DNA of 64,000 nt from Lachnospiraceae bacterium (GCA_902381685.1 LR698958.1:2118833-2182832); one strand, 5' to 3'. Counted from the first letter of the stretch, positions 27,030 through 36,185 are shown. Numbers and translations: made by a program. Notes: generated by a model from the letters alone, not told the origin.

Positions 27030-27569
27030 TAGCAGGCCACCGATGTGCGCCATATTATCTACGCCTGTGCTTGTAAAACCATGATACAGACTGCAGACAA
27101 CCATAAATACCATTCCTCTTCCGTCCAATGTTCGCAAATGACCGTGATTTTTCGTTACAATAATCAACAATGCTCCAATTACGCCGAAAATCGCTCCCGA
27201 TGCACCTGCCGATATGACAAATTCTCCTGTTTTCAGGTCCATGAACGCTGACAGAATGTTCCCTGCCACGCCACTTACAAAATATAATAAAAGATATTTG
27301 AAACTGCCGATTTCCTCCTCCAATATACTTCCGAGGAAAAAAAGCATAACCATGTTATTCATTAAATGTGCAAATCCAAAATGTAAAAATATGCTGGTTA
27401 TCAGACGATAATATTCATGATTTCCCAGTACGAGTGGAACAAACATCGCTCCGTGTTCCAGCATATAACTGCCATCTTCTGTCATTCCAAAAAAAGACAG
27501 CCATACAAACACGAGAATATTAATTGCGATAATTCCAATCGTTATAATTGGTCTCTTCTTTATCGGCAT
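26958..27569 (-). CDS. Rhomboid-family intramembrane serine protease
   Basis: 203 residues, six spans. Catalytic Ser in SAGASGAIFGVIGALLI, catalytic His in NMAHIGGLLSGILLAFIL, and HFGFAHLMNNMVMLFFLGSI (the conserved H-x-x-x-N of span 2) are intact. Cleaves single-pass membrane proteins within the bilayer. Length corresponds to the short bacterial core without soluble domain. Its 3' end runs 72 bp into the 3' end of the kinase gene on the other strand, so convergent transcripts will overlap. Confidence 0.93.
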   Translation of the reverse strand: MPIKKRPIITIGIIAINILVFVWLSFFGMTEDGSYMLEHGAMFVPLVLGNHEYYRLITSIFLHFGFAHLMNNMVMLFFLGSILEEEIGSFKYLLLYFVSGVAGNILSAFMDLKTGEFVISAGASGAIFGVIGALLIIVTKNHGHLRTLDGRGMVFMVVCSLYHGFTSTGVDNMAHIGGLLSGILLAFILYRKRQSKRSTVEWN

Positions 27570-27654
27570 ATCATTCCTCCTTCTGAATTTATATCTCCAT
27601 TATATCCTCTATCTGCTATTTTCACAACCGCATTTTTACCTGTTTTATATCACA

Positions 27655-28362
27655 CTAATCTTGCTCCCATTCTCCCCATTTTTCCGTCTTTCTTCTACCC
27701 CATTTTTTCTTCCATGATTTCCATTTTTCTTCTATGATATTCCCTTGTTTTTCCTGCTGCTCTTCAAAGTCAATCCAATCATCTTCATACTCTTCTTCCA
27801 TCTCTCTTTCCTTTTTTGTTTCTTTTACACTCGCAGCCATCGCCTGCTCTATAATTTTTTCCAGACTGTAATTCTCTTCCATTGTTGCCTTGTGTAATTC
27901 ATATGCAAGCAAAATGGCTTCCTGTTCTTTATGATTAATCTTACTTACAAAGTATTCCGTAAGACAATGGAATCTGTAACAGAATTCCTCTTCCTCTATA
28001 GGAAGATAGCAGAAGAAGTATTTTCCCTCCTCGTAAAAAATATATTCCGGTTCCAGTAGAATGCAGTTTACATTCAAGAGATAGTTTTCTATCTGACTAA
28101 GCAGATTTAAAAACTGTCGAAGAAAATTCTCCAGTTCCTCCTTTTCTATCACCATTTTTTCATAGATGGATTTCACGGATACTTTTCCACTAATCTCATA
28201 ATTATACTGGCTTTTTCCATTTATCCCCTGACCGGTAACCTGCAAAAGTCCCTCGATTCGATTCTCTTTCATCATCTTCATTTGATAATCTTCCTCATAG
28301 AACTCCTGTCTTTCCAGAATAAAATACATATGCTTGCAATCCCGTTTATACTTACTTTCCAT
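27655..28362 (-). CDS. DUF6382-like protein of the Tad cluster, without FHA domain
   Basis: About 235 residues. ILERQEFYEEDYQMKMMKEN, LLQVTGQGINGKSQYNYEIS and FFCYLPIEEEEFCYRFHCLT match the N-terminal domain that in relatives (DUF6382, from memory) is normally followed by a forkhead-associated domain. Here the sequence ends in a charged tail rich in Glu, Lys and Trp (KWKSWKKKWGRRKTEKWGEW-like) and no FHA motif is seen. ATG 28362 is preferred (AAAGGA 7 nt upstream). Last gene of the pilus operon; overlaps the previous gene by 11 bp. Confidence 0.75.
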   Translation of the reverse strand: MESKYKRDCKHMYFILERQEFYEEDYQMKMMKENRIEGLLQVTGQGINGKSQYNYEISGKVSVKSIYEKMVIEKEELENFLRQFLNLLSQIENYLLNVNCILLEPEYIFYEEGKYFFCYLPIEEEEFCYRFHCLTEYFVSKINHKEQEAILLAYELHKATMEENYSLEKIIEQAMAASVKETKKEREMEEEYEDDWIDFEEQQEKQGNIIEEKWKSWKKKWGRRKTEKWGEWEQD

Positions 28363-28747
28363 AGACATTCCTTTTCTTTCTTATATATCTTTCCGGCATT
28401 CTTACCGTCTTCTTTTGTTCTATCTTTAAAGCCATTCTTTTCTTTTTAGCATATGCCCGTAATACCAGTTCTTCTTTTTCATACCGCACAGTTACTTTAG
28501 GTTTAGAAAATAAAATCATTTTCCCTTTTACCCTCTTATGAAAAAACTCCTCCATTTTCTCCTCTATGTTTTCTTCATTCCACCTCATCTTCTCACTACC
28601 CACGACCACCGTTTCATACCCTGCTCCGAGAAGAATATTTTTATCATGAAAGTAAAACAGCATATACAGTCCTGCAATAAAACTTAGAAAAATCACGGGC
28701 ATAATATATGCTGCTTCCACCATCAGACTTCCTTTCATCATCTTCAT
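28352..28747 (-). CDS. TadE/TadG-like pseudopilin
   Basis: 131 residues. The N-terminus GSLMVEAAYIMPVIFLSFIA is a class III prepilin-type segment: Gly before the cut, Glu at +5 and a hydrophobic helix. The rest is a small basic extracytoplasmic domain ending RMPERYIRKKRN. It should be processed by the adjacent A24 peptidase and form a minor component of the pilus. Start overlaps the peptidase gene by 4 bp. Confidence 0.82.
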   Translation of the reverse strand: MKMMKGSLMVEAAYIMPVIFLSFIAGLYMLFYFHDKNILLGAGYETVVVGSEKMRWNEENIEEKMEEFFHKRVKGKMILFSKPKVTVRYEKEELVLRAYAKKKRMALKIEQKKTVRMPERYIRKKRNVYGK

Positions 28748-29148
28748 ACATACATCACTCCCATATACGATATTGCCAAAAAAGGGATAAATGGTATTGT
28801 CCTTTTTCTGTAGTCACCTTTTCTCATAAGAAAAATCAGGGAAAACAGACCGACCCCTGTAAAGGCAAGTGTCACAGTCCAAAGAGTTTTTAAAAATCCC
28901 GCATAACTTCCCAGCAGGCAGATAACAAAACTGTCTCCATAGCCCAATGCCTCGTCCGTCACTTTACTGATAAAAAGACAGACACCGCCGATGATAAGAC
29001 CGCCAAGGGGATTAAACAGATTTCCCTTATAGAAAAAAATATTAAAAATCATTGTCCCGGCTGTTCCAATCCAAAGCAGATATGTCGGGATTCTTTTTAC
29101 ACGCAAATCCCACATTGCACAAATCAAAAGAAATATCATTCCCCACAT
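28744..29148 (-). CDS. A24 prepilin peptidase (TadV/CpaA type)
   Basis: 134 residues, four to five spans. The two catalytic aspartates are in AMWDLRVKRIPTYLLW and in ALGYGDSFVICLLGSY (the GxGD motif). It lacks the N-methylation domain of PilD, as expected for Tad systems. It cleaves Flp and TadE-like prepilins. The start at 29148 is preferred to 29157 because the ribosome site (AAAGGAGA) is then 9 nt away; both overlap the upstream gene. Confidence 0.9.
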   Translation of the reverse strand: MWGMIFLLICAMWDLRVKRIPTYLLWIGTAGTMIFNIFFYKGNLFNPLGGLIIGGVCLFISKVTDEALGYGDSFVICLLGSYAGFLKTLWTVTLAFTGVGLFSLIFLMRKGDYRKRTIPFIPFLAISYMGVMYV

Positions 29149-30017
29149 CTCGAACATTCTCCTTTCCCTTGCGCCTCAGAAATAGGTATGGCATATATTT
29201 TTCTTTTCAATCCGCTACAGCCTATTGAACTGTGATAGCGGTTTCCCTGATTCGTGATATATACATTTTTTCCCGCTTTCTTTCCACACTTCTCACAAGC
29301 TCTATATTTCTCTCCATTCTCATTTCTCAACTGTGCAATATCTTTTTTCCCTGCCGTACGAATGGATAAATCTAAATATGTACATTGATTATCCCTATGA
29401 TAGACCATGCCTGTCTCGGTCACATAAACAATATCTTCTTTGTCCTGAAATCCGAATTCTTTTTCATATCCCGTCCAACTTTTCAGTCGAAATTCCTCCT
29501 TACAGGATAATGCAAGTTTTCCGAAAGTATATACCGGCAGTTTGATTTTATACTCTACACACATTTTGATAATCTTGCTTTTCCCTGACAGTGTTGTCCC
29601 GCTTAAATCTAATCCCTGACTTCCATCTGCTATAACACTTCTGTCCAACCGTTCTTTTCCAATATGAGCAACCATTTTCTCTTCCAGTTCCCCCGGAAAA
29701 ATAAAAGGTTTGACGTATATTTCTTCAGCAGTTTTTCGTCCTATCTCATCTAGGGCAGACCTGATTGTCATTTGAATTGACATGACTTCTAAAAGGTAAC
29801 AAAGACAACAGATTGCCAGAAAGAACAGTGGAACTGCCATAGACGCTTCTACGGTAATACTTCCTTTAAAAGAGGTGAATAATGATGCCCTCTCTACTTT
29901 TTTTGGGAAATAAGATGTTATGGATTGTGTCTTAGTAGAGTCTTCCTCCTTCCTTCTGTTATTCTTTTTTTGATGTTTTAATGTCTTTTGGGAATTTATA
30001 AATAGAAAGGACATCAT
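29136..30017 (-). CDS. TadE-like protein with duplicated Cys-rich C-terminal modules
   Basis: 293 residues. A ~50-residue basic leader precedes the prepilin-like segment GSITVEASMAVPLFFLAICC. The C-terminal ~95 residues hold two copies of one module: VYVTETGMVYHRDNQCTYLD...CEKCGKK and VYITNQGNRYHSSIGCSGL...CSRCGE, each with a His, a Cys and a CxxC pair, most likely a zinc site. The unusually long cytoplasmic leader and the duplicated module distinguish it from ordinary TadE. ATG 30017 is behind AGAGGTGAAT. Confidence 0.82.
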   Translation of the reverse strand: MMSFLFINSQKTLKHQKKNNRRKEEDSTKTQSITSYFPKKVERASLFTSFKGSITVEASMAVPLFFLAICCLCYLLEVMSIQMTIRSALDEIGRKTAEEIYVKPFIFPGELEEKMVAHIGKERLDRSVIADGSQGLDLSGTTLSGKSKIIKMCVEYKIKLPVYTFGKLALSCKEEFRLKSWTGYEKEFGFQDKEDIVYVTETGMVYHRDNQCTYLDLSIRTAGKKDIAQLRNENGEKYRACEKCGKKAGKNVYITNQGNRYHSSIGCSGLKRKIYAIPISEAQGKGECSRCGE

Positions 30018-30034
30018 TATTCACCTCTTTTCTC

Positions 30035-31390
30035 TTATTGATATCCATATAAAGTGGAGAACTGATATGTAATTCTCTCCCGTATTTTACAAATACTTTT
30101 TATTTCCAGTTTACTTACACAGGAATCTATTCGGAAAAACTCTCCTTTTTTCTGCCGTATATTCATTTCAATAATATCCAGACTTCTCATCGTACACTCA
30201 TCTTCTTTCTGCAGGAAAAGCAGCATGCGTAAATACTCTCTGTAAGAAAGCCCAGTTTCTTTTTTCTGTACATCTCCCTCCTCTTTTCCTAAATTCAACA
30301 GAGAGGATAACTGTAACTGCCAGTTTTCTTTTCTTTTAACTAACTCCACTTTCCCGCCTGCCAAAAGCGAACGGACGTCCATTATGCTTTCTCCAAATGC
30401 CCACGCCAGTAATATTGCCTGCTTAATAATCCCCACCAATGCCGGAAGAGCAATCACTCCTGCCAAAGTGGCTGCCATCGCCTCTGCCTCCGCCTTTTTC
30501 GTACTGTCCCCTAAAAGGAACCCGTAATTTGCCGGAAAACGCATAGCGACAAGCCGTGTAACAACTATATCCAGATTTTCTCTGTCGCTTTCCTTTCCAC
30601 CAATCACATATTCTAATTCATAAGATAATTTTTTCTTGTCATCAGGCTTGTCCACTGCCGAAAACTTTTCCAGTAAATATGACGTAAAATATAGTTTAGA
30701 CATTGTTTCGCTTTTTTCTTTTCGTATTTTAAACGTGCCTCTCCCTTTTTTCAGTTTTCGGTTTGACGGCAGTTCCTGCAGCCGAATCGCCTTTTCTGAA
30801 ATATGTATGTCTTTTGGCACGGCAACCTGCAACAAACCGCGGCTCTTAATATCAGAGACAACTTCTATCGGATTATCTTCCGTTGGAAGTTCCTGCTCGG
30901 CTTCTGCAAGTGACTCTTCCAAACTGTCCGTCACTTCCTTTTCCTCCTTCTGAGATTCCTCCTGATTTCTTTCCTGCTCTTCCCATTCTGATGTTTCACC
31001 GGCAAGTTCCTCCACAATTCCAATCCCCGTTTTCTGCTTCATACAGGCAATTGCCTGTTCGCGGAATGCTCTTCCGGAATCATCGCTCAACAACTGTATT
31101 CTCTCTATCTTATATCTTCCGTTTCCGGCGCCATAAAATTTCAATCTGTCCAGAATGTTTTTCTCAGAAAAGGTACTGCTTTCATAAGTGCCGTCCAATG
31201 CGAAAACATCATATGTTTCCATCATCTCTTTCTGATACTCTGCAAACACCGACTCCAGCGCCATATCCACATCTCCTCTTCTTTTATTCTTTGTTATCTG
31301 CACCGACGCACTCTCAATAACGGTTGCCGTCAGTGATAGAAATAGGAGAAACAAAATGCTTAGAAAAGCCGTGACTTCACCTTTTTTCAT
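30035..31390 (-). CDS. DUF5702-like Tad-associated protein
   Basis: 451 residues. The start MKKGEVTAFLSILFLLFLSL gives a TadG/TadE-like hydrophobic helix; TKNKRRGDVDMALESVFAEY and YDVFALDGTYES are the pattern I know as DUF5702. A long charged Glu/Ser-rich coil (about residues 140-180) is followed by an extracytoplasmic helical domain (VGIIKQAILLAWAFGESIMD, LSYREYLRMLLFLQKEDE). Probably a surface or assembly component of the pilus. ATG 31390 has AAAGGAGAGG just upstream; the frame from 31450 does not. Confidence 0.8.
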   Translation of the reverse strand: MKKGEVTAFLSILFLLFLSLTATVIESASVQITKNKRRGDVDMALESVFAEYQKEMMETYDVFALDGTYESSTFSEKNILDRLKFYGAGNGRYKIERIQLLSDDSGRAFREQAIACMKQKTGIGIVEELAGETSEWEEQERNQEESQKEEKEVTDSLEESLAEAEQELPTEDNPIEVVSDIKSRGLLQVAVPKDIHISEKAIRLQELPSNRKLKKGRGTFKIRKEKSETMSKLYFTSYLLEKFSAVDKPDDKKKLSYELEYVIGGKESDRENLDIVVTRLVAMRFPANYGFLLGDSTKKAEAEAMAATLAGVIALPALVGIIKQAILLAWAFGESIMDVRSLLAGGKVELVKRKENWQLQLSSLLNLGKEEGDVQKKETGLSYREYLRMLLFLQKEDECTMRSLDIIEMNIRQKKGEFFRIDSCVSKLEIKSICKIRERITYQFSTLYGYQ

Positions 31391-31400
31391 TACCTCTCCT

Positions 31401-31577
31401 TTAAATACCGGAACTTTCACTTGTAATCTTCTCAAAAATGGACTCGACAAGTTCTGTCAGTTGTGATTTAAAAATAATTACAAGACCGATTAAAACGACC
31501 AAAATCAAAATAACTTCCACCACTCTGATTCCTCTGTCATTTTTCAATGTGCTCCAAAATAATCTTATTCTGCTCAT
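31401..31577 (-). CDS. Flp1-type type IVb pilin
   Basis: 58 residues. DRGIRVVEVILILVVLIGLV is the prepilin segment with Gly and the conserved Glu, followed by IIFKSQLTELVESIFEKITS, matching the Flp1 family. It is the main fibre subunit, cut by the A24 peptidase encoded downstream. AGGAGG lies 7 nt before ATG 31577. The long frame starting 31829 is a shadow of tadC. Confidence 0.88.
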   Translation of the reverse strand: MSRIRLFWSTLKNDRGIRVVEVILILVVLIGLVIIFKSQLTELVESIFEKITSESSGI

Positions 31578-31588
31578 ACTGTTTCCTC

Positions 31589-32800
31589 CTAAATAGATAT
31601 GGACAAAAATGCCGGCACAATTACAATCACTAACACGACAATCAGCATCATGCTCATCGGCAAAAGTAGTTTTGTACCTGCTTTTTCCCCGTACTGTTTT
31701 GCTCTCTGTTTTCTTGTTTCCAACGCTTCTTTCGTTTCTTTTTCCAATAATTCCGTCAGTCCCTTCGCCCCCTTTCTTACATTTTGGGAAAGAGTTGTCC
31801 CAAGTTTCATGTAGGAAGAAATTCCGCACCGTTTTCCAAACCGCTCATAACTTTCTGACTCAGTCATTCCCCCCTGCATTTCCCGCATAGCGCAATATAT
31901 CTCCTCATATGCAAACCTAACCTCCTTCTTTTTCCTGTTTTCATAATGAAAAAGTATTTTCTTCCACGCATTTTTTATCGTCATTCCCGATCCGATAAGC
32001 AGTGATAACTGACTGATTATCTCAGGATAATCGATAATCATCTGCTCTCTCCTTTGCTTTTCTCTTTTCTTCTTCTCCTCCTTTTCCCTTGTATAAATCG
32101 CAACTGTACACACCCCGCCCAAAACTAATATGTAGAGAAATGTATAATCTGTTGTTTTCTTCCAGATAATTTTTTCTCCTCCGACTTCATCGGGAAGGTG
32201 CATGGCGGATTTATTTTTACTTTTTCTGTCCGAAGAACGCACTTTATTTTGAATCTCTGTCAGTACTTTCTCTTTTTTACTCAATGTTTTCGGATAAACC
32301 ATCACATTCATCACATACATGCACTCTTCCTCCCCGTAAGAAAGGCAGCCTTTTATTTCCACCTGCTCTCCCTCTTTTGAAAGATTTTCTTCCTGAATTT
32401 CGCCCTGCGCATTTATAATCTCACTTCTGTCGGTCTCCCAAACGATTCTGATTGGAACATCGGGCATCTCGCCAATGAAATTCAAATTGCTTTCCACATG
32501 ATCGGCACTTTTGTTGTCCGCCAACACTATTTTTTCCAATTGATCCATTGTCCTTTTAAATACCCTGCGGATTTCCTCAACCGTATACTCTTCCTCCCCG
32601 ACCTCAATGTCCAACGATTCATTTTTTAAAATATCCCCGACCGTCACTTTGTATGTTTCCTGCCTTTCACCTTTTCCATACCCGTTTCTCTCTACCGTAC
32701 TTACATTTCGACTGCCTGTTTCCACCAAAAGACACCCTATTGAGAGAATAAGCGTCACTCCTCCGGCAAGAAACATTTTCTTTTTTATCTTATTGTCCAC
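31589..32800 (-). CDS. TadC-like inner membrane platform protein
   Basis: 403 residues, GTG start 32800 (GAGGTG 4-6 nt upstream). N-terminal span (KMFLAGGVTLILSIGCLLVE), a ~170-residue extracytoplasmic region unusual for TadC (GEMPDVPIRIVWETDRSEII, ECMYVMNVMVYPKTLSKKEK), a second span (YTFLYILVLGGVCTVAIYT) and then the type II secretion F-like domain (DYPEIISQLSLLIGSGMTIK, GTTLSQNVRKGAKGLTELLE) and final spans. The extra N-terminal domain seems characteristic of this Gram-positive type. Confidence 0.85.
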   Translation of the reverse strand: MDNKIKKKMFLAGGVTLILSIGCLLVETGSRNVSTVERNGYGKGERQETYKVTVGDILKNESLDIEVGEEEYTVEEIRRVFKRTMDQLEKIVLADNKSADHVESNLNFIGEMPDVPIRIVWETDRSEIINAQGEIQEENLSKEGEQVEIKGCLSYGEEECMYVMNVMVYPKTLSKKEKVLTEIQNKVRSSDRKSKNKSAMHLPDEVGGEKIIWKKTTDYTFLYILVLGGVCTVAIYTREKEEKKKREKQRREQMIIDYPEIISQLSLLIGSGMTIKNAWKKILFHYENRKKKEVRFAYEEIYCAMREMQGGMTESESYERFGKRCGISSYMKLGTTLSQNVRKGAKGLTELLEKETKEALETRKQRAKQYGEKAGTKLLLPMSMMLIVVLVIVIVPAFLSISI

Positions 32801-32801
32801 G

Positions 32802-33557
32802 TTACACCTCGATTTCCAATATCTTCTTTCCCCATTGATACGCCGCAAAATAAATAAGCAGGCAGACTGTCATCACGACCTTTCCAACTAATTCCTGATA
32901 AAGTACAGATAAAAATTCAGGAAAACTCATTTTCAGGTAGACAATGATTCCCATGGGAATTGCCGACATAATGCGAAATTCCATCTGTTTTGCCACAATG
33001 ATTGTATAGATTTCCTGCTGCACTTCCAGTTTCATACAAATTGTTTCTATCGTTTGTCTCAGAACCGCAATCATATCTCCGCCACTTCGCTTAATTGTCG
33101 AAAGTATTGTGACAAAATGTGTCACTTCACTCATCTCTACCCTGTCTGCAAATGTTTTCCATGCCTGCTCCACCGGAATGTTCATCTCTAATTGTCTGAC
33201 TAAGTAAGAAAATTCTTTTGTAATAAGCGCATCTTCCCCATACAGTGTTGTCATCTCTTTTTTCACTTCACGAATTGCATTCTCAATGGAATATCCTACA
33301 TTTAACACTGTCCGCAGAGACTGCAAAGCCTCCTTAAACTGTTTTTGGAACTTCTCTTTTCTCCTCTTTGCATACTCTTTCTTCCATGTCCGATAATAAA
33401 GAAATAAAAGAGGTAATAAAGCAGCATACCCTATCCACGAATGGTAAAATAAATATGCCAGTATTCCTACTCCTCCCAGTCCTTTCACTATCACCAACAG
33501 TCTATCCCTGTTTCTCATATCCTGCTGCCAATAGTTTTCCTCTGTTTTCCATCTCAT
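32802..33557 (-). CDS. TadB-like inner membrane platform protein
   Basis: 251 residues. Two N-terminal spans, then the T2SSF domain (QFKEALQSLRTVLNVGYSIE, AIREVKKEMTTLYG, TILSTIKRSGGDMIAVLRQT) and two C-terminal spans. It pairs with TadC around the CpaF ATPase. The start is uncertain: ATG 33557 gives 56 bp of overlap with cpaF, ATG 33518 (MRNRDRLLVIVKG) gives 17 bp; neither has a strong ribosome site. Confidence 0.88.
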   Translation of the reverse strand: MRWKTEENYWQQDMRNRDRLLVIVKGLGGVGILAYLFYHSWIGYAALLPLLFLYYRTWKKEYAKRRKEKFQKQFKEALQSLRTVLNVGYSIENAIREVKKEMTTLYGEDALITKEFSYLVRQLEMNIPVEQAWKTFADRVEMSEVTHFVTILSTIKRSGGDMIAVLRQTIETICMKLEVQQEIYTIIVAKQMEFRIMSAIPMGIIVYLKMSFPEFLSVLYQELVGKVVMTVCLLIYFAAYQWGKKILEIEV

Positions 33558-34716
33558 GTATTTTTACCCACTTTCCTTTTACCCTGCCTCCTTTTTCTTC
33601 TGTCTCCTGAAACTGATACAACATATTTAACCGAACGCCTTCACTGCCACACCCTGTAATTTCTTCGATGGAAATCAGTTTCCTGCTCTTATCGCGAAAT
33701 CTGCCAAGATGAATCAATATATCCACCCCCGATGCAATTTGTCGCTGAATTGCCGAAAGAGGAAGGTCCATTCCCATAAGTACCATTGTTTCAAGCCTTG
33801 TTATCATATCCTTTGAACTGTTGGCATGTCCCGTACTTAAAGAACCGTCGTGCCCCGTATTCATTGCCTGAAGCATATCAATGACTTCCGCCCCTCTTAC
33901 TTCCCCTACAATAATTCTGTCCGGGCGCATTCTCAGCGCCGTTTTAATTAAGTCACGAATACTGATTTCCCCAACGCCTTCTATATTTGCCATTCTTGCC
34001 TCCAAACTGACAAGATTGGGAAGTTCTTTTATTTGTAGTTCCGCATTGTCTTCAATTGTGATAACTCTTTCGTCTTTTGGTATGTATTGCGATAACGCAT
34101 TTAGAAATGTGGTCTTTCCGGTTCCCGTACCACCACTGATAAAAATGTTGTATTTTGATTGTATTAAGATTTGTAAAAATGAAATGATTTCTTGGCTGAC
34201 CGCACCCCACTGCCGTAATTTCTCCAATGTAATACTTTCCTTTGGAAATTTACGGATAGTGACAATCGGGCCGTTTAACGCAATCGGATATAAAACGATA
34301 TTGACTCGTGAACCGTCCGAAAGCCTTGTGTCTACAATGGGCGTTGCCTCGTTGACAATTCGATTTGTTTCAGCCACAATCTGTTGAATGACATCTTCCA
34401 GTTTCTTTTTGGAAATAAATCGCTTATCACTGAGAATGATTTTTCCTTCCCTCTCGATAAAAATATTTTGGTTTCCATTAATCATAATCTCTGTAATATT
34501 TTCATCTTCAATTAAGTTCTGCAAAATATCCAGTTTGCGAAAGGCATTAAATAATTCCTGCCCCACTTCCACTTTGTCCTGCAAAGAAATATATTGTTTT
34601 TCACTGTATTCCTCCAAAACCTGATAGATGACCTCCGTCAGTTCCTCATCATCTATCTCCTCTGACAGATCAATCTTTTCCAATATCTTCCCATGAAACT
34701 GTTCTGCCTGTATCAC
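33502..34716 (-). CDS. CpaF-family secretion ATPase (TadA)
   Basis: 404 residues, GTG start with GGAGGG 8 nt upstream. The N-terminal domain (IEDENITEIMINGNQNIFIE) and ATPase core are complete: Walker A ISGGTGTGKTTFLNAL, Asp box VITIEDNAELQI, Walker B RPDRIIVGEVRGAE and the His box DGSLSTGHANSS. It powers assembly of the Flp pilus. Overlaps tadZ by 47 bp and tadB by up to 56 bp. Confidence 0.95.
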   Translation of the reverse strand: MIQAEQFHGKILEKIDLSEEIDDEELTEVIYQVLEEYSEKQYISLQDKVEVGQELFNAFRKLDILQNLIEDENITEIMINGNQNIFIEREGKIILSDKRFISKKKLEDVIQQIVAETNRIVNEATPIVDTRLSDGSRVNIVLYPIALNGPIVTIRKFPKESITLEKLRQWGAVSQEIISFLQILIQSKYNIFISGGTGTGKTTFLNALSQYIPKDERVITIEDNAELQIKELPNLVSLEARMANIEGVGEISIRDLIKTALRMRPDRIIVGEVRGAEVIDMLQAMNTGHDGSLSTGHANSSKDMITRLETMVLMGMDLPLSAIQRQIASGVDILIHLGRFRDKSRKLISIEEITGCGSEGVRLNMLYQFQETEEKGGRVKGKWVKIHEMENRGKLLAAGYEKQG

Positions 34717-35659
34717 TTTGTTTTCCCTCCTTCTTTAGTAAGTCTCTCACATACTCTTCTAAGTTTTCAGGTATTTCCAACTGCACGGTCTTGTCCAACA
34801 CTCCTCCGTATCCGAGAATATCTGCATTTTGTTCAAACTGTAATATTTTTGCCGATGATTCCCGCTGTCTGCTTACAGGCATATATATTTTGTGACAAAT
34901 ATTCAGCAGACTCCATAATCCCTGCACACATTCACCAAAATCAATAATGATTTTTCTGTACAGCCGCAAATGTGATAACTGCCTGAATAACTCCTGCCAC
35001 TCCTCATAAGTAACCTGTTTTAAATCTTCGCTTATCTTCATTGGAGCAATATATTCCAACTGTCCGGTTTTCTCTGCCATTACTCCTATCTTTGTACCTA
35101 TTCTGCTGTTTTCCTGCCTCGCGTAATAAAGTAAATCTGCAAGCGTCTGAGAAGTTTTTACCATCATTCGCTCTTCCCAACCGGAATATTCCTCAAGATT
35201 CAAGTATAAAACCCGCTCCCTTTTCGCAAGTTCTCTTCCAAGCGCAATGGCAAAAGCAGTCTTTCCAACGCGATGCACAGGCGAATATACTCCGATAAAT
35301 GTACACTCCTTATATCTGTTCTGCCTGAGTATGTCTCTGTCCTCCTCCGCATAAACATTGAGTATGTCTAAAAGTATATTGTCAGCCGACTGATATTTAT
35401 AGATCGCCTGTTTTTCTTCCACTTTTCCTCGCTCCCGCGTGAGATAAATTACCTTTTTCGCTATATCCGTCTGTACCTTCTCTGCAAATCTTTCGTCCAA
35501 AAGCAATATCTCAATTGGAATCTCATTCGCTATTTTCTCGATTTGCTCTTTTGCAGAACAGACATATACCGGAAAATCTATTTTCTTTCCTAAAATAAAA
35601 GACAATTTCTCCGCATACACGATTTCACTGTCGCAAATAACAAAACATCTGCTCCTCAC
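34670..35659 (-). CDS. TadZ/CpaE-like pilus localisation ATPase
   Basis: 329 residues. Residues 1-110 form a receiver-like atypical domain (CDSEIVYAEKLSFILGKK, EILLLDERFAEKV). The C-terminal ParA/MinD-like domain has FIGVYSPVHRVGKTAFAIAL as a deviant Walker A (GKT present, but the usual signature lysine-glycine run is altered) and KIIIDFGECVQGLWSLLNIC as Walker B. It probably directs pilus assembly to a cell site. First gene of the operon; promoter at 35753-35781. Confidence 0.85.
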   Translation of the reverse strand: MRSRCFVICDSEIVYAEKLSFILGKKIDFPVYVCSAKEQIEKIANEIPIEILLLDERFAEKVQTDIAKKVIYLTRERGKVEEKQAIYKYQSADNILLDILNVYAEEDRDILRQNRYKECTFIGVYSPVHRVGKTAFAIALGRELAKRERVLYLNLEEYSGWEERMMVKTSQTLADLLYYARQENSRIGTKIGVMAEKTGQLEYIAPMKISEDLKQVTYEEWQELFRQLSHLRLYRKIIIDFGECVQGLWSLLNICHKIYMPVSRQRESSAKILQFEQNADILGYGGVLDKTVQLEIPENLEEYVRDLLKKEGKQSDTGRTVSWEDIGKD

Positions 35660-35752
35660 AATCTCCTCCTTATCCTATATTCAATTCTCCTGTTGGATTG
35701 TCATTGTCCGAATGGACTGATTGTCTTAGAATCTATGTGACTTGTGAGTTGT

Positions 35753-35781
35753 ATTATAAATCTGTTTTCTCCTCTTGTCCA
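35753..35781 (-). promoter_or_regulatory. Promoter of the Tad pilus operon
   Basis: TGGACA (35781-35776), 17-bp spacer, TATAAT (35758-35753). The leader to tadZ is ~90 nt and contains the inverted pair ATTGTC...GACTGATTGTC-like repeats (CAATGACAATCC), possibly regulatory. One promoter is enough for all ten genes down to 27655. Confidence 0.75.
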
Positions 35782-35817
35782 TAGTTTAATGTGATTTTCC
35801 GAAACTTTGTAAAAACT

Positions 35818-36027
35818 CTACAAAATTTGGTATACTAATATGCCATAAAGCAAGGCAACGCCCGGCGCACCTAAAAATCCTGACAGTAAAACGGAGACCG
35901 GATTAATACCCACTGCAATCTCTATCTGTCTGTAAGAAAGATATTCGTTGATAAAGAAAATAAGCCCTATCCCAATAACTGCCCGAATGATAAAATTAAT
36001 AATAAACCCTGAATGTTCCTTTTCCAT
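35818..36027 (-). CDS. BofA-family protein (pro-sigma-K processing inhibitor type)
   Basis: 69 residues, two spans. GINPVSVLLSGFLGAPGVAL followed by LLYGI is the BofA signature. In Bacillus BofA inhibits the SpoIVFB protease in the forespore outer membrane; in clostridia the role is less clear. It is divergent from a DUF2508-type gene, the partner known from the yaaL-bofA pair in Bacillus. ATG 36027 behind GAGGGGGAT. Confidence 0.88.
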   Translation of the reverse strand: MEKEHSGFIINFIIRAVIGIGLIFFINEYLSYRQIEIAVGINPVSVLLSGFLGAPGVALLYGILVYQIL

Positions 36028-36185
36028 TTCCCTATCCCCCTCACTTCATATCTATACAAATCCGTATTATTTCATTCCTCTTTTCTCCTAAAATCCAATA
36101 TTTTCTTATCCGTGTATGAAACCTGTCTTCCATGACTATACTAGAAATAGAAGCAATAAGTTATCATTGGAAAGCGGGAGGGCAT

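Noticed and set aside
31578..31829. 142-residue version of the Flp gene
   Set aside because: The extra N-terminal part is a shadow of tadC in another frame; the 58-residue start has an AGGAGG site.
31589..35659. Type II secretion system or type IVa pilus
   Set aside because: CpaF, TadZ, Flp1 and TadE-like genes with no secretin, PilT or GspG-type genes identify a Tad system.
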